From Streptomyces sp. TSRI0107 (lineage in GTDB: Bacteria; Actinomycetota; Actinomycetes; Streptomycetales; Streptomycetaceae), in the NCBI RefSeq assembly GCF_001905845.1, contig NZ_LIVZ01000007.1, positions 248,001 to 312,000 of the forward strand: a DNA stretch of 64,000 bases. The letters are read 5' to 3'. Shown here one piece after another: positions 24,893-33,843 of the stretch (its first letter is position 1; each line of letters starts with the position of its first letter). The notes beneath the pieces were generated by a model that did not search any database, was not told where the DNA came from, and saw only the letters and a list, made by a program, of their open reading frames with translations. The position numbers and the translations under genes were made by a program.

Positions 24893-26716
24893 TCACCCGG
24901 CCGCCTGGCTCCTGCCCTGGCCGTCGACCGGCGCCCACTGGTCCACCAGGCCGGGGTTCTGCTTCAGCCAGGCGCGGACGGCGTCCTGCTCCCCGCCCTT
25001 GCCGGCCTTCTGGATCCGCGCCTCCAGTCCGGTGAGCTGCTTCTCGGTCATCGAGAAGTCGTTCAGCCACCGGCCGACCTCGGGGTTCTCGTCGGCGAAG
25101 CCCTTGCGGGCCAGGGTGTGCACGCCGTCGCCCTCGCCCCAGGCGCCCTTGGGGTCCTTCAGCTTCTTCAGGTCGTAGTCGCTGTACGCCCAGTGCGGTG
25201 ACCACAGGGTGACGACGATCGGCTGCTTCTTGGCGTACGCGCGCTTCAGCTCGGCGAGCATCGCGGGCGTGGAGCCGTCGACGACGTCGTAGTCGCCCTT
25301 CAGGCCGTACTCCTCGAGGACCTTGTCCTTGAGCAGGCCCATCATTCCGGCGCTGGGCTCGATGCCGACGATCTTGCCGCCGAAGTCGTCGGCGTGCTTC
25401 TTGAGGTCGTCGAGGGTGTTGACGTCCTTCATGTACGCCGGAACGGTCAGTTCCAGGGAGGTCGGGCCGTACCACTTGCCGAGGTCGTCGAGCTGCTTGC
25501 CGTACTTCTTCCAGTACTCGGCGTGCGTCGTCGGCAGCCAGGAGTCGGTCTGGAAGTCGACTTGGCCGGTGGCGAGGCCGGTGTAGAGCGGGCCGGCCGC
25601 GTACTGGGTGGTCGTCACGTCGAAGCCGCGCTGCTCCAGGATCTCCTTCCAGAGGTACGTGGAGGCGATGCCCTCGTCCCACGGGATGTACCCGATGGTG
25701 ATCTCCCTGCCCTTGCCGACGTCCGAGGCGGAGGCCTCGGCGGTGCCGGCGGAGGAGCCGAAGACGCCCATGCCGCCCGCGACCAGGGCGAGCACGGCCA
25801 CGCCGACGACCGGGACGGCCGGGCGGGGGCGGTAGGTCCACACCTTCTGGCGGCCCGCCACCCGGGCCTTCGCGGCGGCGCGGCGGCCGAGCGGGGAGAT
25901 CTGCGTGCCGAGGGCGCTGGTCATCCGGTCCAGGTAGATGGCGAGGACGACGATGGCGACGCCCGCCTCGAAGCCGTAGCCGATCTCCAGCTGGCCGATC
26001 GCCTCGTTGACCGCGCCGCCGAGGCCGCCGGTGCCGGCCATGCCGGCGATGACGACCATGGACAGGCCCAGCATGATCACCTGGTTGACGCCCGCCATGA
26101 TGGTCGGCAGGGCGAGCGGCAGCTGCACCCGCAGCAGGGTGTCACGCGGCGTGGTGCCGAACGCCTCGGCGGCCTCGACCAGCTCCTTGTCGACCTGGCG
26201 GATGCCCAGCTCGGTCATCCGGACGCCGGGGGCGATCGCGAAGATCAGCGTGGCGATGACGCCGGCGGCGGTGCCCAGTCCGAAGAAGAGGATGGCGGGG
26301 ATCAGCAGCACCATCGACGGCATGGTCTGGAGCAGGTCCAGGACCGGCCGTACGATCGCGCTGACCCGCCGGGAACGTGCCGCCCAGATGCCCAGCGGGA
26401 CGGCGATCACCAGGGCGATGACGGTCGCGACGAGTACCAGGGACAGGGTCGACATGGCCCGTTCCCACAGGCCGAGCGAGTCGACCAGGGCGAAGCCCGC
26501 GAAGGCCAGGACGCCCGCGACGAGACCGCGCAGCCACCAGGCCAGGACGGCGAGGATGCCGGCGAGCAGCAGCGGCTCGGGCGCGTTCAGTACGGCGTCG
26601 ATGCCGTCGTACATGCCTTCGACCACCGTCTTGACGGCGTCGAAGAGCCAGGAGACGTGGGCCAGCAGCCAGTCGACACCGGAGTCGACCCAGTCGCCGA
26701 GACGCAGCCTAGGCAT
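24893..26716 (-). CDS. glycine betaine/proline-type ABC transporter, permease fused to binding protein
   Basis: A 607-residue fusion. Residues about 60-285 are a ProW-type permease with six or more helices and the EAA-like loop ELVEAAEAFGTTPRDTLLRVQLPLALP. A further helix (VPVVGVAVLALVAGGMGVFG, about 310-330) anchors the C-terminal OpuAC/ProX domain (about 345-600: EITIGYIPWDEGIASTYLWK, DSWLPTTHAEYWKKYG, IVVTLWSPHWAYSDYDLKKL), whose aromatic residues form the quaternary-ammonium box. The binding domain would face outside. It follows the ATPase gene with an 8-bp overlap. Likely role: osmoprotectant uptake. The exact substrate (betaine, choline or proline betaine) is not resolved. Confidence 0.92.
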   Translation of the reverse strand: MPRLRLGDWVDSGVDWLLAHVSWLFDAVKTVVEGMYDGIDAVLNAPEPLLLAGILAVLAWWLRGLVAGVLAFAGFALVDSLGLWERAMSTLSLVLVATVIALVIAVPLGIWAARSRRVSAIVRPVLDLLQTMPSMVLLIPAILFFGLGTAAGVIATLIFAIAPGVRMTELGIRQVDKELVEAAEAFGTTPRDTLLRVQLPLALPTIMAGVNQVIMLGLSMVVIAGMAGTGGLGGAVNEAIGQLEIGYGFEAGVAIVVLAIYLDRMTSALGTQISPLGRRAAAKARVAGRQKVWTYRPRPAVPVVGVAVLALVAGGMGVFGSSAGTAEASASDVGKGREITIGYIPWDEGIASTYLWKEILEQRGFDVTTTQYAAGPLYTGLATGQVDFQTDSWLPTTHAEYWKKYGKQLDDLGKWYGPTSLELTVPAYMKDVNTLDDLKKHADDFGGKIVGIEPSAGMMGLLKDKVLEEYGLKGDYDVVDGSTPAMLAELKRAYAKKQPIVVTLWSPHWAYSDYDLKKLKDPKGAWGEGDGVHTLARKGFADENPEVGRWLNDFSMTEKQLTGLEARIQKAGKGGEQDAVRAWLKQNPGLVDQWAPVDGQGRSQAAG

Positions 26717-27785
26717 GGGCGGTCACCTTCCCGTCCGGGTTGTCGCAGGGCGCGGGACCGGCCGTCTCGTCGCCGAGGAAGCCGAGCAGCCGCTGCCGCG
26801 GCACGACGCCGACGACCCGGTTCGCCTCGTCCACGACCGACACGCGGTGCGACAGCCGGGCGCTGATCGCGCACAGCTCCGCGAACGGCGTCTCGGGGGT
26901 CGCGGTCTCGCAGCGGCAGAGGGGGCCGTCGCCGGTGACGGAGGTGTCCATGATCGCGCCCGCGGTGAGCACCCGGGAGCGGTCGACGTCCTGGATGAAG
27001 GAGGCCACGTAGTCGTTCTCGGGGCGCAGCAGGATGTCCTCGGCGCTGCCGGTCTGCACGATCCGGCCGTCGCGCATCACGGCGATGCGGTCGCCGAGGC
27101 GCATGGCCTCGTTCAGGTCGTGGGTGATGAACACGATCGTCTTCTTCAGCGTCCGCTGCAGGGTGAGCAGCTGATCCTGCATGTCACGGCGGATCAGCGG
27201 GTCCAGTGCGCTGAAGGACTCGTCCATCAGGAGCAGGTCGGCGTCGGTGGCGAGCGCGCGGGCCAGGCCGACGCGCTGCTGCATGCCGCCGGACAGCTCG
27301 TCCGGCCAGGACTTCTCCCAGCCGGCCAGACCGCACAGAGCCAGCGCCTCGCCGGCGCGCTGCTCGCGCTCGGCGCGGGGCACGCCCTGCACGGCCAGGC
27401 CGTAGGCGGCGTTCTCGAGCACGCTGCGGTGCGGGAAGAGCGCGAAGTGCTGGAAGACCATGCTGATCTTGCGGGCGCGGACCTCGCGCAGCTCGCGGTC
27501 GCCGAGCGCGGTCAGGTCCTGGCCGTCGAAGCGGACGGCTCCGGCGGTCGGTTCGAGCAGACCGTTGAGCATGCGCAGCAGGGTGGACTTGCCGGATCCG
27601 GAGAGGCCCATGACGACGAAGATCTGACCGGGCTCCACCGTGAAGGAGGCGTCGATCACGGCGGCGGTGGTGCCGTCGGCACGCAGTTCCTCGCGGTCCG
27701 CGCCGGCGCGGAGCCGGTCGACCGCCTGGTCCGGTCGTCTGCCGAACACCTTGTACAGATGCTCGGCCTCAAGCCTGGATGACAC
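26709..27785 (-). CDS. glycine betaine/proline-type ABC transporter ATPase
   Basis: A 358-residue ProV/OpuAA-type ATPase. It has Walker A GLSGSGKST, the signature DELSGGMQQRVGLARALA, Walker B DLLLMDESFSALDPLIR, and a C-terminal tandem CBS region (about 245-345) that senses ionic strength in this family. It starts with GTG at 27785 after GAGAGG and overlaps the permease-binding protein gene by 8 bp, forming a two-gene osmotic uptake system. The 190-bp upstream gap should hold the osmotically controlled promoter; no clear operator is seen. Confidence 0.93.
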   Translation of the reverse strand: MSSRLEAEHLYKVFGRRPDQAVDRLRAGADREELRADGTTAAVIDASFTVEPGQIFVVMGLSGSGKSTLLRMLNGLLEPTAGAVRFDGQDLTALGDRELREVRARKISMVFQHFALFPHRSVLENAAYGLAVQGVPRAEREQRAGEALALCGLAGWEKSWPDELSGGMQQRVGLARALATDADLLLMDESFSALDPLIRRDMQDQLLTLQRTLKKTIVFITHDLNEAMRLGDRIAVMRDGRIVQTGSAEDILLRPENDYVASFIQDVDRSRVLTAGAIMDTSVTGDGPLCRCETATPETPFAELCAISARLSHRVSVVDEANRVVGVVPRQRLLGFLGDETAGPAPCDNPDGKVTAHA

Positions 27786-27989
27786 ACGTACCTCTCGTCA
27801 TGGACGGCGACAAAACAGAGCGATGGGGGCACACGTAACAGTTGAACGCGCAACCGGCATCGCTCAGGGGCGGCGCCTGCCCGGCTCCCCTCACCCCAAA
27901 CTCACAAGTGGCCCAGTTCACGGGGTAGGCGCAGGGCGCAACGCGTTGCCGCGTCGCCGTTACGGGCGGGGCTGTCGGTGGCGTACGGC

Positions 27990-28922
27990 ATGATGCGAGG
28001 CGTGACCGGACGACTGATGCTCCTCGACACCGCCTCGCTCTACTTCCGCGCCTACTTCGGCGTCCCGGAGTCCGTGAAGGCCCCGGACGGCACGCCGGTG
28101 AACGCCGTGCGCGGACTGCTGGAATTCATCGACCGCCTGGTCCGGGACCACCGCCCCGAACACCTCGTGGCCTGCATGGACGCCGACTGGCGCCCGAAGT
28201 GGCGGGTCGACCTGATCCCGTCCTACAAGGCGCACCGGGTCGCCGAGGAACGCCCGGCGGGCCCGGACCAGGAGGAGGTGCCCGACACGCTGTCCCCGCA
28301 GGTGCCGGTCATCGAGGCGGTGCTCGACGCGCTCGGCATCGCCCGCGTGGGCGTCGCGGAGTACGAGGCGGACGACGTCATCGGCACCTTCACCGCGCGC
28401 GCCACCGGCCCGGTCGACATCGTCACCGGCGACCGCGACCTGTACCAGCTGGTGGACGACGCGCGCGGGGTGCGGGTGCTGTACCCGCTCAAGGGCGTCG
28501 GCACGCTCCAGGTGACCGACGAGGCATGGCTGCGCGAGAAGTACGGCGTCGACGGCAGCGGGTACGCCGATCTGGCACTGCTGCGCGGCGACCCCAGCGA
28601 CGGCCTGCCCGGCGTGGCCGGCATCGGCGAGAAGACCGCCGCCAAGCTGCTCGCCGAGTTCGGCGACCTCGCCGGCATCCAGGCGGCGGCCGACGACCCC
28701 GGCGCCCGCCTCACCCCGACCCAGCGCAAGCGGCTGACCGAGGCCCGGCCGTACCTGGCGGTGGCCCCGAAGGTGGTCCGCGTGGCCACCGACGTCCCCC
28801 TGCCGGACGTCGACACCGCCCTCCCCCGCACCCCCCGCGACCCCGCGTCCCTCGACACCCTGGCCGACCGCTGGGGCCTGGGCGGCTCACTGCAGCGCCT
28901 GCTGGGGACGCTCGGGGCGTGA
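27990..28922 (+). CDS. stand-alone 5'-3' exonuclease (Pol I N-terminal-like)
   Basis: A protein of about 310 residues with the FEN fold of the DNA polymerase I exonuclease domain: LMLLDTASLYFRAYFGVP, ACMDADWRPKWRVDLIPSYK, EADDVIGTFT and GDRDLYQLV supply the metal-binding acidic residues, and the helix-hairpin-helix is GLPGVAGIGEKTAAKLLAEFG. It has no polymerase domain. The start is uncertain between GTG 27978, ATG 27990, ATG 27993 and GTG 28002; none has a strong ribosome-binding site. Probable role in flap removal or RNA primer processing beside Pol I. Confidence 0.88.
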   Translation: MMRGVTGRLMLLDTASLYFRAYFGVPESVKAPDGTPVNAVRGLLEFIDRLVRDHRPEHLVACMDADWRPKWRVDLIPSYKAHRVAEERPAGPDQEEVPDTLSPQVPVIEAVLDALGIARVGVAEYEADDVIGTFTARATGPVDIVTGDRDLYQLVDDARGVRVLYPLKGVGTLQVTDEAWLREKYGVDGSGYADLALLRGDPSDGLPGVAGIGEKTAAKLLAEFGDLAGIQAAADDPGARLTPTQRKRLTEARPYLAVAPKVVRVATDVPLPDVDTALPRTPRDPASLDTLADRWGLGGSLQRLLGTLGA

Positions 28923-29094
28923 GCGCCGGTCCGGGAGCGGCCGGCGAGCGGGCTTGCGCCGCCGGCGGGAGGGCACTCGGGGCTCGCGGGTGGCCGTACG
29001 TGGCCGCGGCACAGGCGTGCGCCGGGTGTTCGTTGCGCGACACGCACACATAAAGACCGTATGGAGTGGTGTCAGCCGAGCGGGGGAAGGTGCT

Positions 29095-29114
29095 AACTTA
29101 GGTAAGCCTAAGTT
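29095..29114. promoter_or_regulatory. iron box (DmdR1/IdeR-type operator)
   Basis: AACTTAGGTAAGCCTAAGTT is a perfect inverted repeat (AACTTAGG-TAAG-CCTAAGTT) and agrees at most positions with the DtxR/IdeR family 19-mer TTAGGTTAGGCTAACCTAA. It lies 20 bp before the start of a siderophore-interacting protein gene. Repression by the iron-loaded regulator is therefore very likely. Confidence 0.9.
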
Positions 29115-29134
29115 CAGGGATCAGGGAGGCCGTC

Positions 29135-29986
29135 ATGGCAGAACGTCCGGCCAGGAAGCCGCGGAGGGCCCACTCGGCCCAGGTCGTGCGCACCGAACGG
29201 CTCACCCCGCACATGCAGCGCGTGGTGCTCGGCGGTGAGGGCCTCGCGCAGTTCACCGCGGGCACCCACACCGATCACTACGTGAAGCTGCTGTTCCCGC
29301 CGAACGAGGGCATCACCTACCCGGAGCCGTTCGACCTGGAGCGGATCCGTGAGGAACTCCCCCGCGAGCAGTGGCCGGTGACCCGGACCTACACCGTGCG
29401 CGCCTGGGACCCGGAGGTGCGGGAACTGACCCTGGACTTCGTGCTGCACGGCGACGAGGGCCTGGCCGGCCCCTGGGCGATGCGCGTCCGGCCGGGCGAC
29501 ACCGTCCGCTTCATGGGACCCGGCGGCGCCTACGCCCCCGACCCCGACGCCGACTGGCATCTGCTCGCCGGTGACGAGAGCGCCCTGCCCGCCATCGCCG
29601 CCGCGCTGGAGGCACTGCCCGACGGCGCCGACGTCCGGGCCTTCATCGAGGTCGCCGGCCCCGAGGAGGAGCAGAAGATCAACTCCGACGCGGAGGTCGT
29701 CTGGCTGCACCGCGGCGACCGGCCCGTCGGCGAGGCCCTGGTGGCGGCCGTCCGCGCGCTGGACTTCCCGCAGGGCCGGGTGCACGCCTTCGTGCACGGC
29801 GAGGCCGCCTGCGTGAAGGAGCTGCGCCGGCTGCTGCGCGTCGAGCAACAGGTCCCCCGCGAGGACCTGTCGATCTCCGGCTACTGGCGTCTCGGCCACA
29901 ACGAGGACGGCTGGCAGGCCTCCAAGCGGGACTGGAACGCGCGGATCGAGGCCGAGCAGGAGGGTGCGGACGCGTCCGCCGCGTGA
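29135..29986 (+). CDS. siderophore-interacting protein (ferric-siderophore reductase, ViuB family)
   Basis: A 283-residue FAD-dependent reductase. The N-terminal FAD-binding domain has TPHMQRVVLGGEGLAQF, REQWPVTRTYTVRAWD and FVLHGDEGLAGPWAMRVRPG, and the C-terminal half carries HLLAGDESALPAIAAALEAL, FVHGEAACVKELRRLL and SGYWRLGHNEDGW, all typical of the SIP family. It would release iron from imported ferric siderophores in the cytoplasm. The ATG follows AGGGAGG. The iron box at 29095-29114 indicates repression when iron is plentiful. Confidence 0.95.
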   Translation: MAERPARKPRRAHSAQVVRTERLTPHMQRVVLGGEGLAQFTAGTHTDHYVKLLFPPNEGITYPEPFDLERIREELPREQWPVTRTYTVRAWDPEVRELTLDFVLHGDEGLAGPWAMRVRPGDTVRFMGPGGAYAPDPDADWHLLAGDESALPAIAAALEALPDGADVRAFIEVAGPEEEQKINSDAEVVWLHRGDRPVGEALVAAVRALDFPQGRVHAFVHGEAACVKELRRLLRVEQQVPREDLSISGYWRLGHNEDGWQASKRDWNARIEAEQEGADASAA

Positions 29987-30008
29987 CCAGCCCCTACGCT
30001 GGAGCGCG

Positions 30009-30938
30009 ATGAGACGCAGGACCCGTATTCCGCCCGCCCCGCTCCCCCAGCGCCAGGGGGTCGACCCGGTGCGGGTGCGGCTGCCCGCCGACGGCCCCTG
30101 GGCCACCGTCCGCGACCACCTCGTGGAGCGGCTCTCGGGCGCGGGTCCCGGCGTCGTCGACGGGATGTTCGAGGCCGGCGGGATCGTCAGGGCGGACGGT
30201 GCCGCGGTCGCCGCGGACACGCCGTACGAGCCGGGCATGTTCCTGTGGTTCCACCGGCAGCTGCCCGAAGAGGTGCCGGTGCCGTTCCCGCTGCGGATCG
30301 TGCACCGCGACGAGCACATCGTCGTCGTGGACAAGCCGCACTTCCTCGCCACCACCCCGCGCGGCAGCCATGTCACCGAGACCGTGCTGGCCCGGCTCCG
30401 CCGCGAGCTGGGCGTGCCCACGCTCGGCGCCGCGCACCGGCTGGACCGGCTCACCGCCGGGCTGGTGCTGTTCACCGTGCGGCCCGAGGAGCGAGGCGCA
30501 TACCAGACACTGTTCCGGGACCGGCTGATACACAAGGAGTACGAGGCGGTCGCCCCGTACGATCCGTCGCTCGCCCTGCCCCGGACCGTGCGCAGCCGCA
30601 TCGTCAAGGAGCGCGGCTCACTGACCGCCGTCGAGGTCGAGGGCGAGCCGAACGCGGTCAGCCGGATCGAGCTGCTCGGACACCGGGCCGGTCTCGCCCG
30701 GTACCGGCTGGTGCCGGGCACCGGGCAGACGCATCAGCTGCGGGTGCACATGAACGCGCTCGGCGTGCCGATCCTCGGCGACCCCCTCTACCCGGTGGTG
30801 ACCGCCCCCGTCCCGCCCGGCGACTTCCGCAGCCCACTGCAACTGCTCGCGCGGGTGCTGGAGTTCACCGATCCGGTGACGGGGGTGGCGCACCGCTTCC
30901 GCAGTACGCGGACGCTCGCCGCCTGGCCCGGTCAGTAG
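30009..30938 (+). CDS. RluA-family pseudouridine synthase
   Basis: A 309-residue enzyme. The catalytic motif HRLDRLTAGLVLFTV contains the essential Asp, and HRDEHIVVVDKPHFLATTP and GQTHQLRVHMNALGVPILGD are RluA motifs II and III. The N-terminal 90 residues resemble an S4-like part (DHLVERLSGAGPGVVDGMFE). It modifies uridines in rRNA or tRNA; the site is unknown. Short spacing (22 bp) after the siderophore gene suggests read-through, although the functions are unrelated. Confidence 0.93.
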   Translation: MRRRTRIPPAPLPQRQGVDPVRVRLPADGPWATVRDHLVERLSGAGPGVVDGMFEAGGIVRADGAAVAADTPYEPGMFLWFHRQLPEEVPVPFPLRIVHRDEHIVVVDKPHFLATTPRGSHVTETVLARLRRELGVPTLGAAHRLDRLTAGLVLFTVRPEERGAYQTLFRDRLIHKEYEAVAPYDPSLALPRTVRSRIVKERGSLTAVEVEGEPNAVSRIELLGHRAGLARYRLVPGTGQTHQLRVHMNALGVPILGDPLYPVVTAPVPPGDFRSPLQLLARVLEFTDPVTGVAHRFRSTRTLAAWPGQ

Positions 30939-30941
30939 CGG

Positions 30942-32408
30942 TCAGTAGCCGCCCCACCAGCGCCGGAACCGCTGCCAGAGGCCCTGCCTGGGAGCGGGCT
31001 CCGGCTCCGGTTCGGGCTCCGGCTGCGGCTGCGGCTCGGGCTGCGGGGCGGAGATCACCGGCTCCGGGAACGGCCGGTCCCATGTCTTCGGCGGGTTCGG
31101 CGTGTGGCTCGGCATCTGGTCCACGTCCTGCTGGAGCGTCGCCCCGAACCGCACCGGCAGCTGTACCAGATGGCGCGAGGCGATCGACTCCCGCCATTCC
31201 AGCTCGTCCTCCTCGCAGTCGAGCCGCACGTCCGGCAGCCGCCGCAGCAGGGCGTCGACACCGACGTCGGCGATGGCACGGCCGATGTTCTGGCCGGGGC
31301 ACTCGTGCGGGCCGCCGCCGAAGGCGAGATGGGCGCGGTTGCCCATCATGTTGGCGCTCAGGTCGGGCCGGATCCGCGGGTCGACGTTGCCCGGCGCGGG
31401 CGCGAAGAGCAGCCCGTCGCCCTTGCGGATCTGCCGGCCGCCCAACTCGGTGTCCTGCTTGGCGAAGTAGGCGAAGACGGTGCTGAACGGCGGCTCGTCC
31501 CACAGGGACTGCTCGACGGCTTGGCCGACGGTCATCTGCCCGCCGTTCAGCTGGGCCCGGAAGCCCGGGTGGGTGAGCACCATGCGCAGCGCGTTGGAGA
31601 GCAGGTTGGCCGTGGCCTCGTAGGCGGCGATCAGCACCACCCGCAGGTGTTCCCTGACCTCGTCGTCGGTGAGCCCGGCCGGGTCGGCGACGAGGAGACC
31701 GGCGATGTCCTCGTCGGGCTCGGCCCGGCGGCGGGCGGTGAGCCGGCCCAGGGCCTCCATGATGTAGGCGTTGCTGGCGATCGCGGTCTCGGTGCCCTTG
31801 AGCATGTCGCGGGCGGCGTGCACGATCCGGTCGTTGTACTCCTGGGGCATGCCCAGCAGCTCGCACATCACGGCCATCGGCAGGTACTCGGCGTACTGGT
31901 GGACCAGGTCGGCCTCGCCGCGCTCGCAGAACTTGTTCACCAGTTCCTGGGCGTAGCGGTAGATGTGCTGGCGCAGGTGGCGGTGGTTGATGGGCGCCAT
32001 GGCGTTGGTGACCGCGCCGCGCAGCCGCCGGTGTTCGTCGCCCTCGGCGTGGGAGCAGATGGGCTGCCAGGCGATGTGCGGCATGAGCGGGTGGTCGGGT
32101 TTGACCCGGCCCTCCAGGAGCGGGGTCCAGATCCGGCTGTCCCGGCTGAAGACCGCGGGCGTGCCGACCAGCCGCAGGTTCTCGGCGTGGCCGAGGACGA
32201 CCCAGATCGGCACGTCGTCGTGGAGCAGCGCGGGCGCCACCGGGCCGTGCTCCTCGCGCATCTCCTCGTACAGAGAGCGCAGGTCGATCGGTCCGGGGCC
32301 GTAGAGCCGGTTCATTCCGCCGCGGCCGATGCCGTGCGCGGGGCATCCGGGGGGCGGGTCGAGGGTGAGGCCGTCCGTACCGGTGGTGGTGGGGATGTCA
32401 GACGTCAC
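30942..32408 (-). CDS. rarE: cytochrome P450 of conservon 9 (CYP157-like, EXXR motif absent)
   Basis: A 488-residue P450. The heme-binding loop is FGGGPHECPGQNIGRAIADV with the axial Cys, and the I-helix region is VVLIAAYEATANLLSNAL. Where the K-helix EXXR should be, the sequence reads AVEQSLWDEPP, so the Arg is missing; this is the documented feature of the CYP157 family. The last 60 residues form a tail of PE/QP repeats ending RQGLWQRFRRWWGGY, a basic aromatic end that could bind membrane. It is the last gene of the rarABCDE conservon. Substrate unknown. It is convergent with the pseudouridine synthase gene, 3 bp apart. Confidence 0.92.
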   Translation of the reverse strand: MTSDIPTTTGTDGLTLDPPPGCPAHGIGRGGMNRLYGPGPIDLRSLYEEMREEHGPVAPALLHDDVPIWVVLGHAENLRLVGTPAVFSRDSRIWTPLLEGRVKPDHPLMPHIAWQPICSHAEGDEHRRLRGAVTNAMAPINHRHLRQHIYRYAQELVNKFCERGEADLVHQYAEYLPMAVMCELLGMPQEYNDRIVHAARDMLKGTETAIASNAYIMEALGRLTARRRAEPDEDIAGLLVADPAGLTDDEVREHLRVVLIAAYEATANLLSNALRMVLTHPGFRAQLNGGQMTVGQAVEQSLWDEPPFSTVFAYFAKQDTELGGRQIRKGDGLLFAPAPGNVDPRIRPDLSANMMGNRAHLAFGGGPHECPGQNIGRAIADVGVDALLRRLPDVRLDCEEDELEWRESIASRHLVQLPVRFGATLQQDVDQMPSHTPNPPKTWDRPFPEPVISAPQPEPQPQPEPEPEPEPAPRQGLWQRFRRWWGGY

Positions 32409-32442
32409 GGTGGGTCGCTTTCCAGGCTTTCGGGGAGGGGCG

Positions 32443-33063
32443 TCAGGTGAGCCGGCCGGTCAGGGCGAGGGAGTGCAGGAAGCGCATCAGGGTCATCAGG
32501 ACGTCCCGGCTGGAGGCCCGGCGGCGGACGTCGCAGTCGATGATGGGGATCTCCGGGGCGATGTCGAGTGCCTTGCGCAGTTCGTCGAGGGGGTAACGGG
32601 GCGCGTCGGGGAAGGAGTTGACGGCCACCACGAACGGCACACCGCGCTCCTCCAGCCGCCCCATCACGTCGAAGCTGACCTCCAGGCGCCGGGTGTCGAC
32701 GAGGACGACCGCGCCGAGGGCACCCTCGAACAGGCCGTTCCACAGGAACCAGAACCGCTCCTGGCCGGGGGTGCCGAACAGGTACAGCACGAGTTGCTCG
32801 GAGATGCTGATCCGGCCGAAGTCCATCGCCACGGTGGTGGCGGTCTTGGTTTCGGAGCCGAAGTTGTCGTCGACCCCGATACCGGCCTGCGTCATGGTCT
32901 CCTCGGTGGTCAGCGGCCGGATCTCGCTGACCGAACCGACCATGGTGGTCTTGCCGACCCCGAAACCGCCGACGATCACGATCTTCACCGCGGCCTGTGC
33001 CGTGTGCGGCAGCTGGTCCTCGGCGCGTGGGCCGGGAATGGTGTCAGAGCTTTTGAAGTCCAT
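32443..33063 (-). CDS. rarD: conservon 9 small GTPase-like ATP/GTP-binding protein
   Basis: A 206-residue protein of the CvnD class. The P-loop is VGGFGVGKTTMVGSVSEI, switch-region residues follow in PLTTEETMTQAG, and the G3-like motif is YLFGTPGQERFWFLWNGLFEG. The G4 NKxD motif is replaced by VAVNSFPDAP. It belongs to the MglA-like GTPases that work with a roadblock partner, here RarB. It overlaps rarC by 20 bp, so translation is coupled. Confidence 0.95.
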   Translation of the reverse strand: MDFKSSDTIPGPRAEDQLPHTAQAAVKIVIVGGFGVGKTTMVGSVSEIRPLTTEETMTQAGIGVDDNFGSETKTATTVAMDFGRISISEQLVLYLFGTPGQERFWFLWNGLFEGALGAVVLVDTRRLEVSFDVMGRLEERGVPFVVAVNSFPDAPRYPLDELRKALDIAPEIPIIDCDVRRRASSRDVLMTLMRFLHSLALTGRLT

Positions 33064-33436
33064 GCATCACCGCTTCGAGGAGGGAACGGTCAGGAAGCTC
33101 CTGGCGGACGATCGGGGCGCGCGCCTGCACCAGTCCGGCCGCCAGCAGGTCGGTCAGCAGGACGGAGACCACACTGAACGGCAGCGCGAGGTAGGCGGAC
33201 AGCTCGGCCCCGGAGAGCGGGGCCTCGCACAGTCTGAGCAGCGCGGCCTGCTCGGGCGGCAGCGAGGTGGGCGGGGTGCCGCGCGCCACGATCAGCGTGA
33301 CCAGGTCCATCTCGGCGGGAATGCCGCCCTCGCCGATCAGGTACAGCCGCTCGGGGTTCTTGCCCTCGCCTTCCTTGGGGGGCGCCGGGTCGGGTTCCTG
33401 CTGCGGGTGGCGCCTCTGGCGTTGCGGAGGAGTCAT
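33044..33436 (-). CDS. rarC: conservon 9 DUF742 protein
   Basis: A 130-residue DUF742 protein (CvnC class). After a basic, glutamine- and proline-rich start it shows LYLIGEGGIPAEMDLVTLIV, a winged-helix-like part (LPPEQAALLRLCEAPLSGAE) and LPFSVVSVLLTDLLAAGLV. These proteins accompany the roadblock and GTPase genes in all conservons; their own activity is unknown. It overlaps rarB by 4 bp and rarD by 20 bp. Confidence 0.95.
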   Translation of the reverse strand: MTPPQRQRRHPQQEPDPAPPKEGEGKNPERLYLIGEGGIPAEMDLVTLIVARGTPPTSLPPEQAALLRLCEAPLSGAELSAYLALPFSVVSVLLTDLLAAGLVQARAPIVRQELPDRSLLEAVMHGLQKL

Positions 33437-33843
33437 ACGGACTGCCCGTTCCGCCGGGGCGGACTGGTCAGATGGGTGCCGAGCCGCAGGACCAGGTCAC
33501 GCATCCGGCCGCTCATCAGCCCCGGGTCGGTGCGCACGTCGGCGAGCACGGCGAGATAGGCGTTGGCGCCGGCGGACATCAGGTAGAAGTAGCCGCCGTC
33601 CACCTCGATGACGAGCAGCCGCATCTCGCTCTTCTCGCTGGCCTGGATCTCGTCGGTGATGGCGTGGGCGAGGCTCTGCATGCCGGCGCAGGCGGCGGCG
33701 ACACGGTCCGCGGCGTCGGGGTCGCCGCCGTAGCGCGCGATCCGCAGTCCGTCGGCGGACAGCACCACGATCATCTCGATGCCGATGGTCCCGTCGACGA
33801 GGTCCCGGAGCATCCAGTCGATGTTCCCTCGCTGCTGAATCAC
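33433..33843 (-). CDS. rarB: conservon 9 roadblock/LC7 protein
   Basis: A 136-residue roadblock/LC7 domain protein (CvnB class) starting MIQQRGNIDWMLRDLVDG. The fold-specific stretch is MIVVLSADGLRIARYGGDPD, then RVAAACAGMQSLAHAITDE and LLVIEVDGGYFYLMSAGANA. It is expected to act as the regulator (GAP-like or scaffold) of the RarD GTPase. It overlaps rarA and rarC by 4 bp each. Confidence 0.95.
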   Translation of the reverse strand: MIQQRGNIDWMLRDLVDGTIGIEMIVVLSADGLRIARYGGDPDAADRVAAACAGMQSLAHAITDEIQASEKSEMRLLVIEVDGGYFYLMSAGANAYLAVLADVRTDPGLMSGRMRDLVLRLGTHLTSPPRRNGQSV

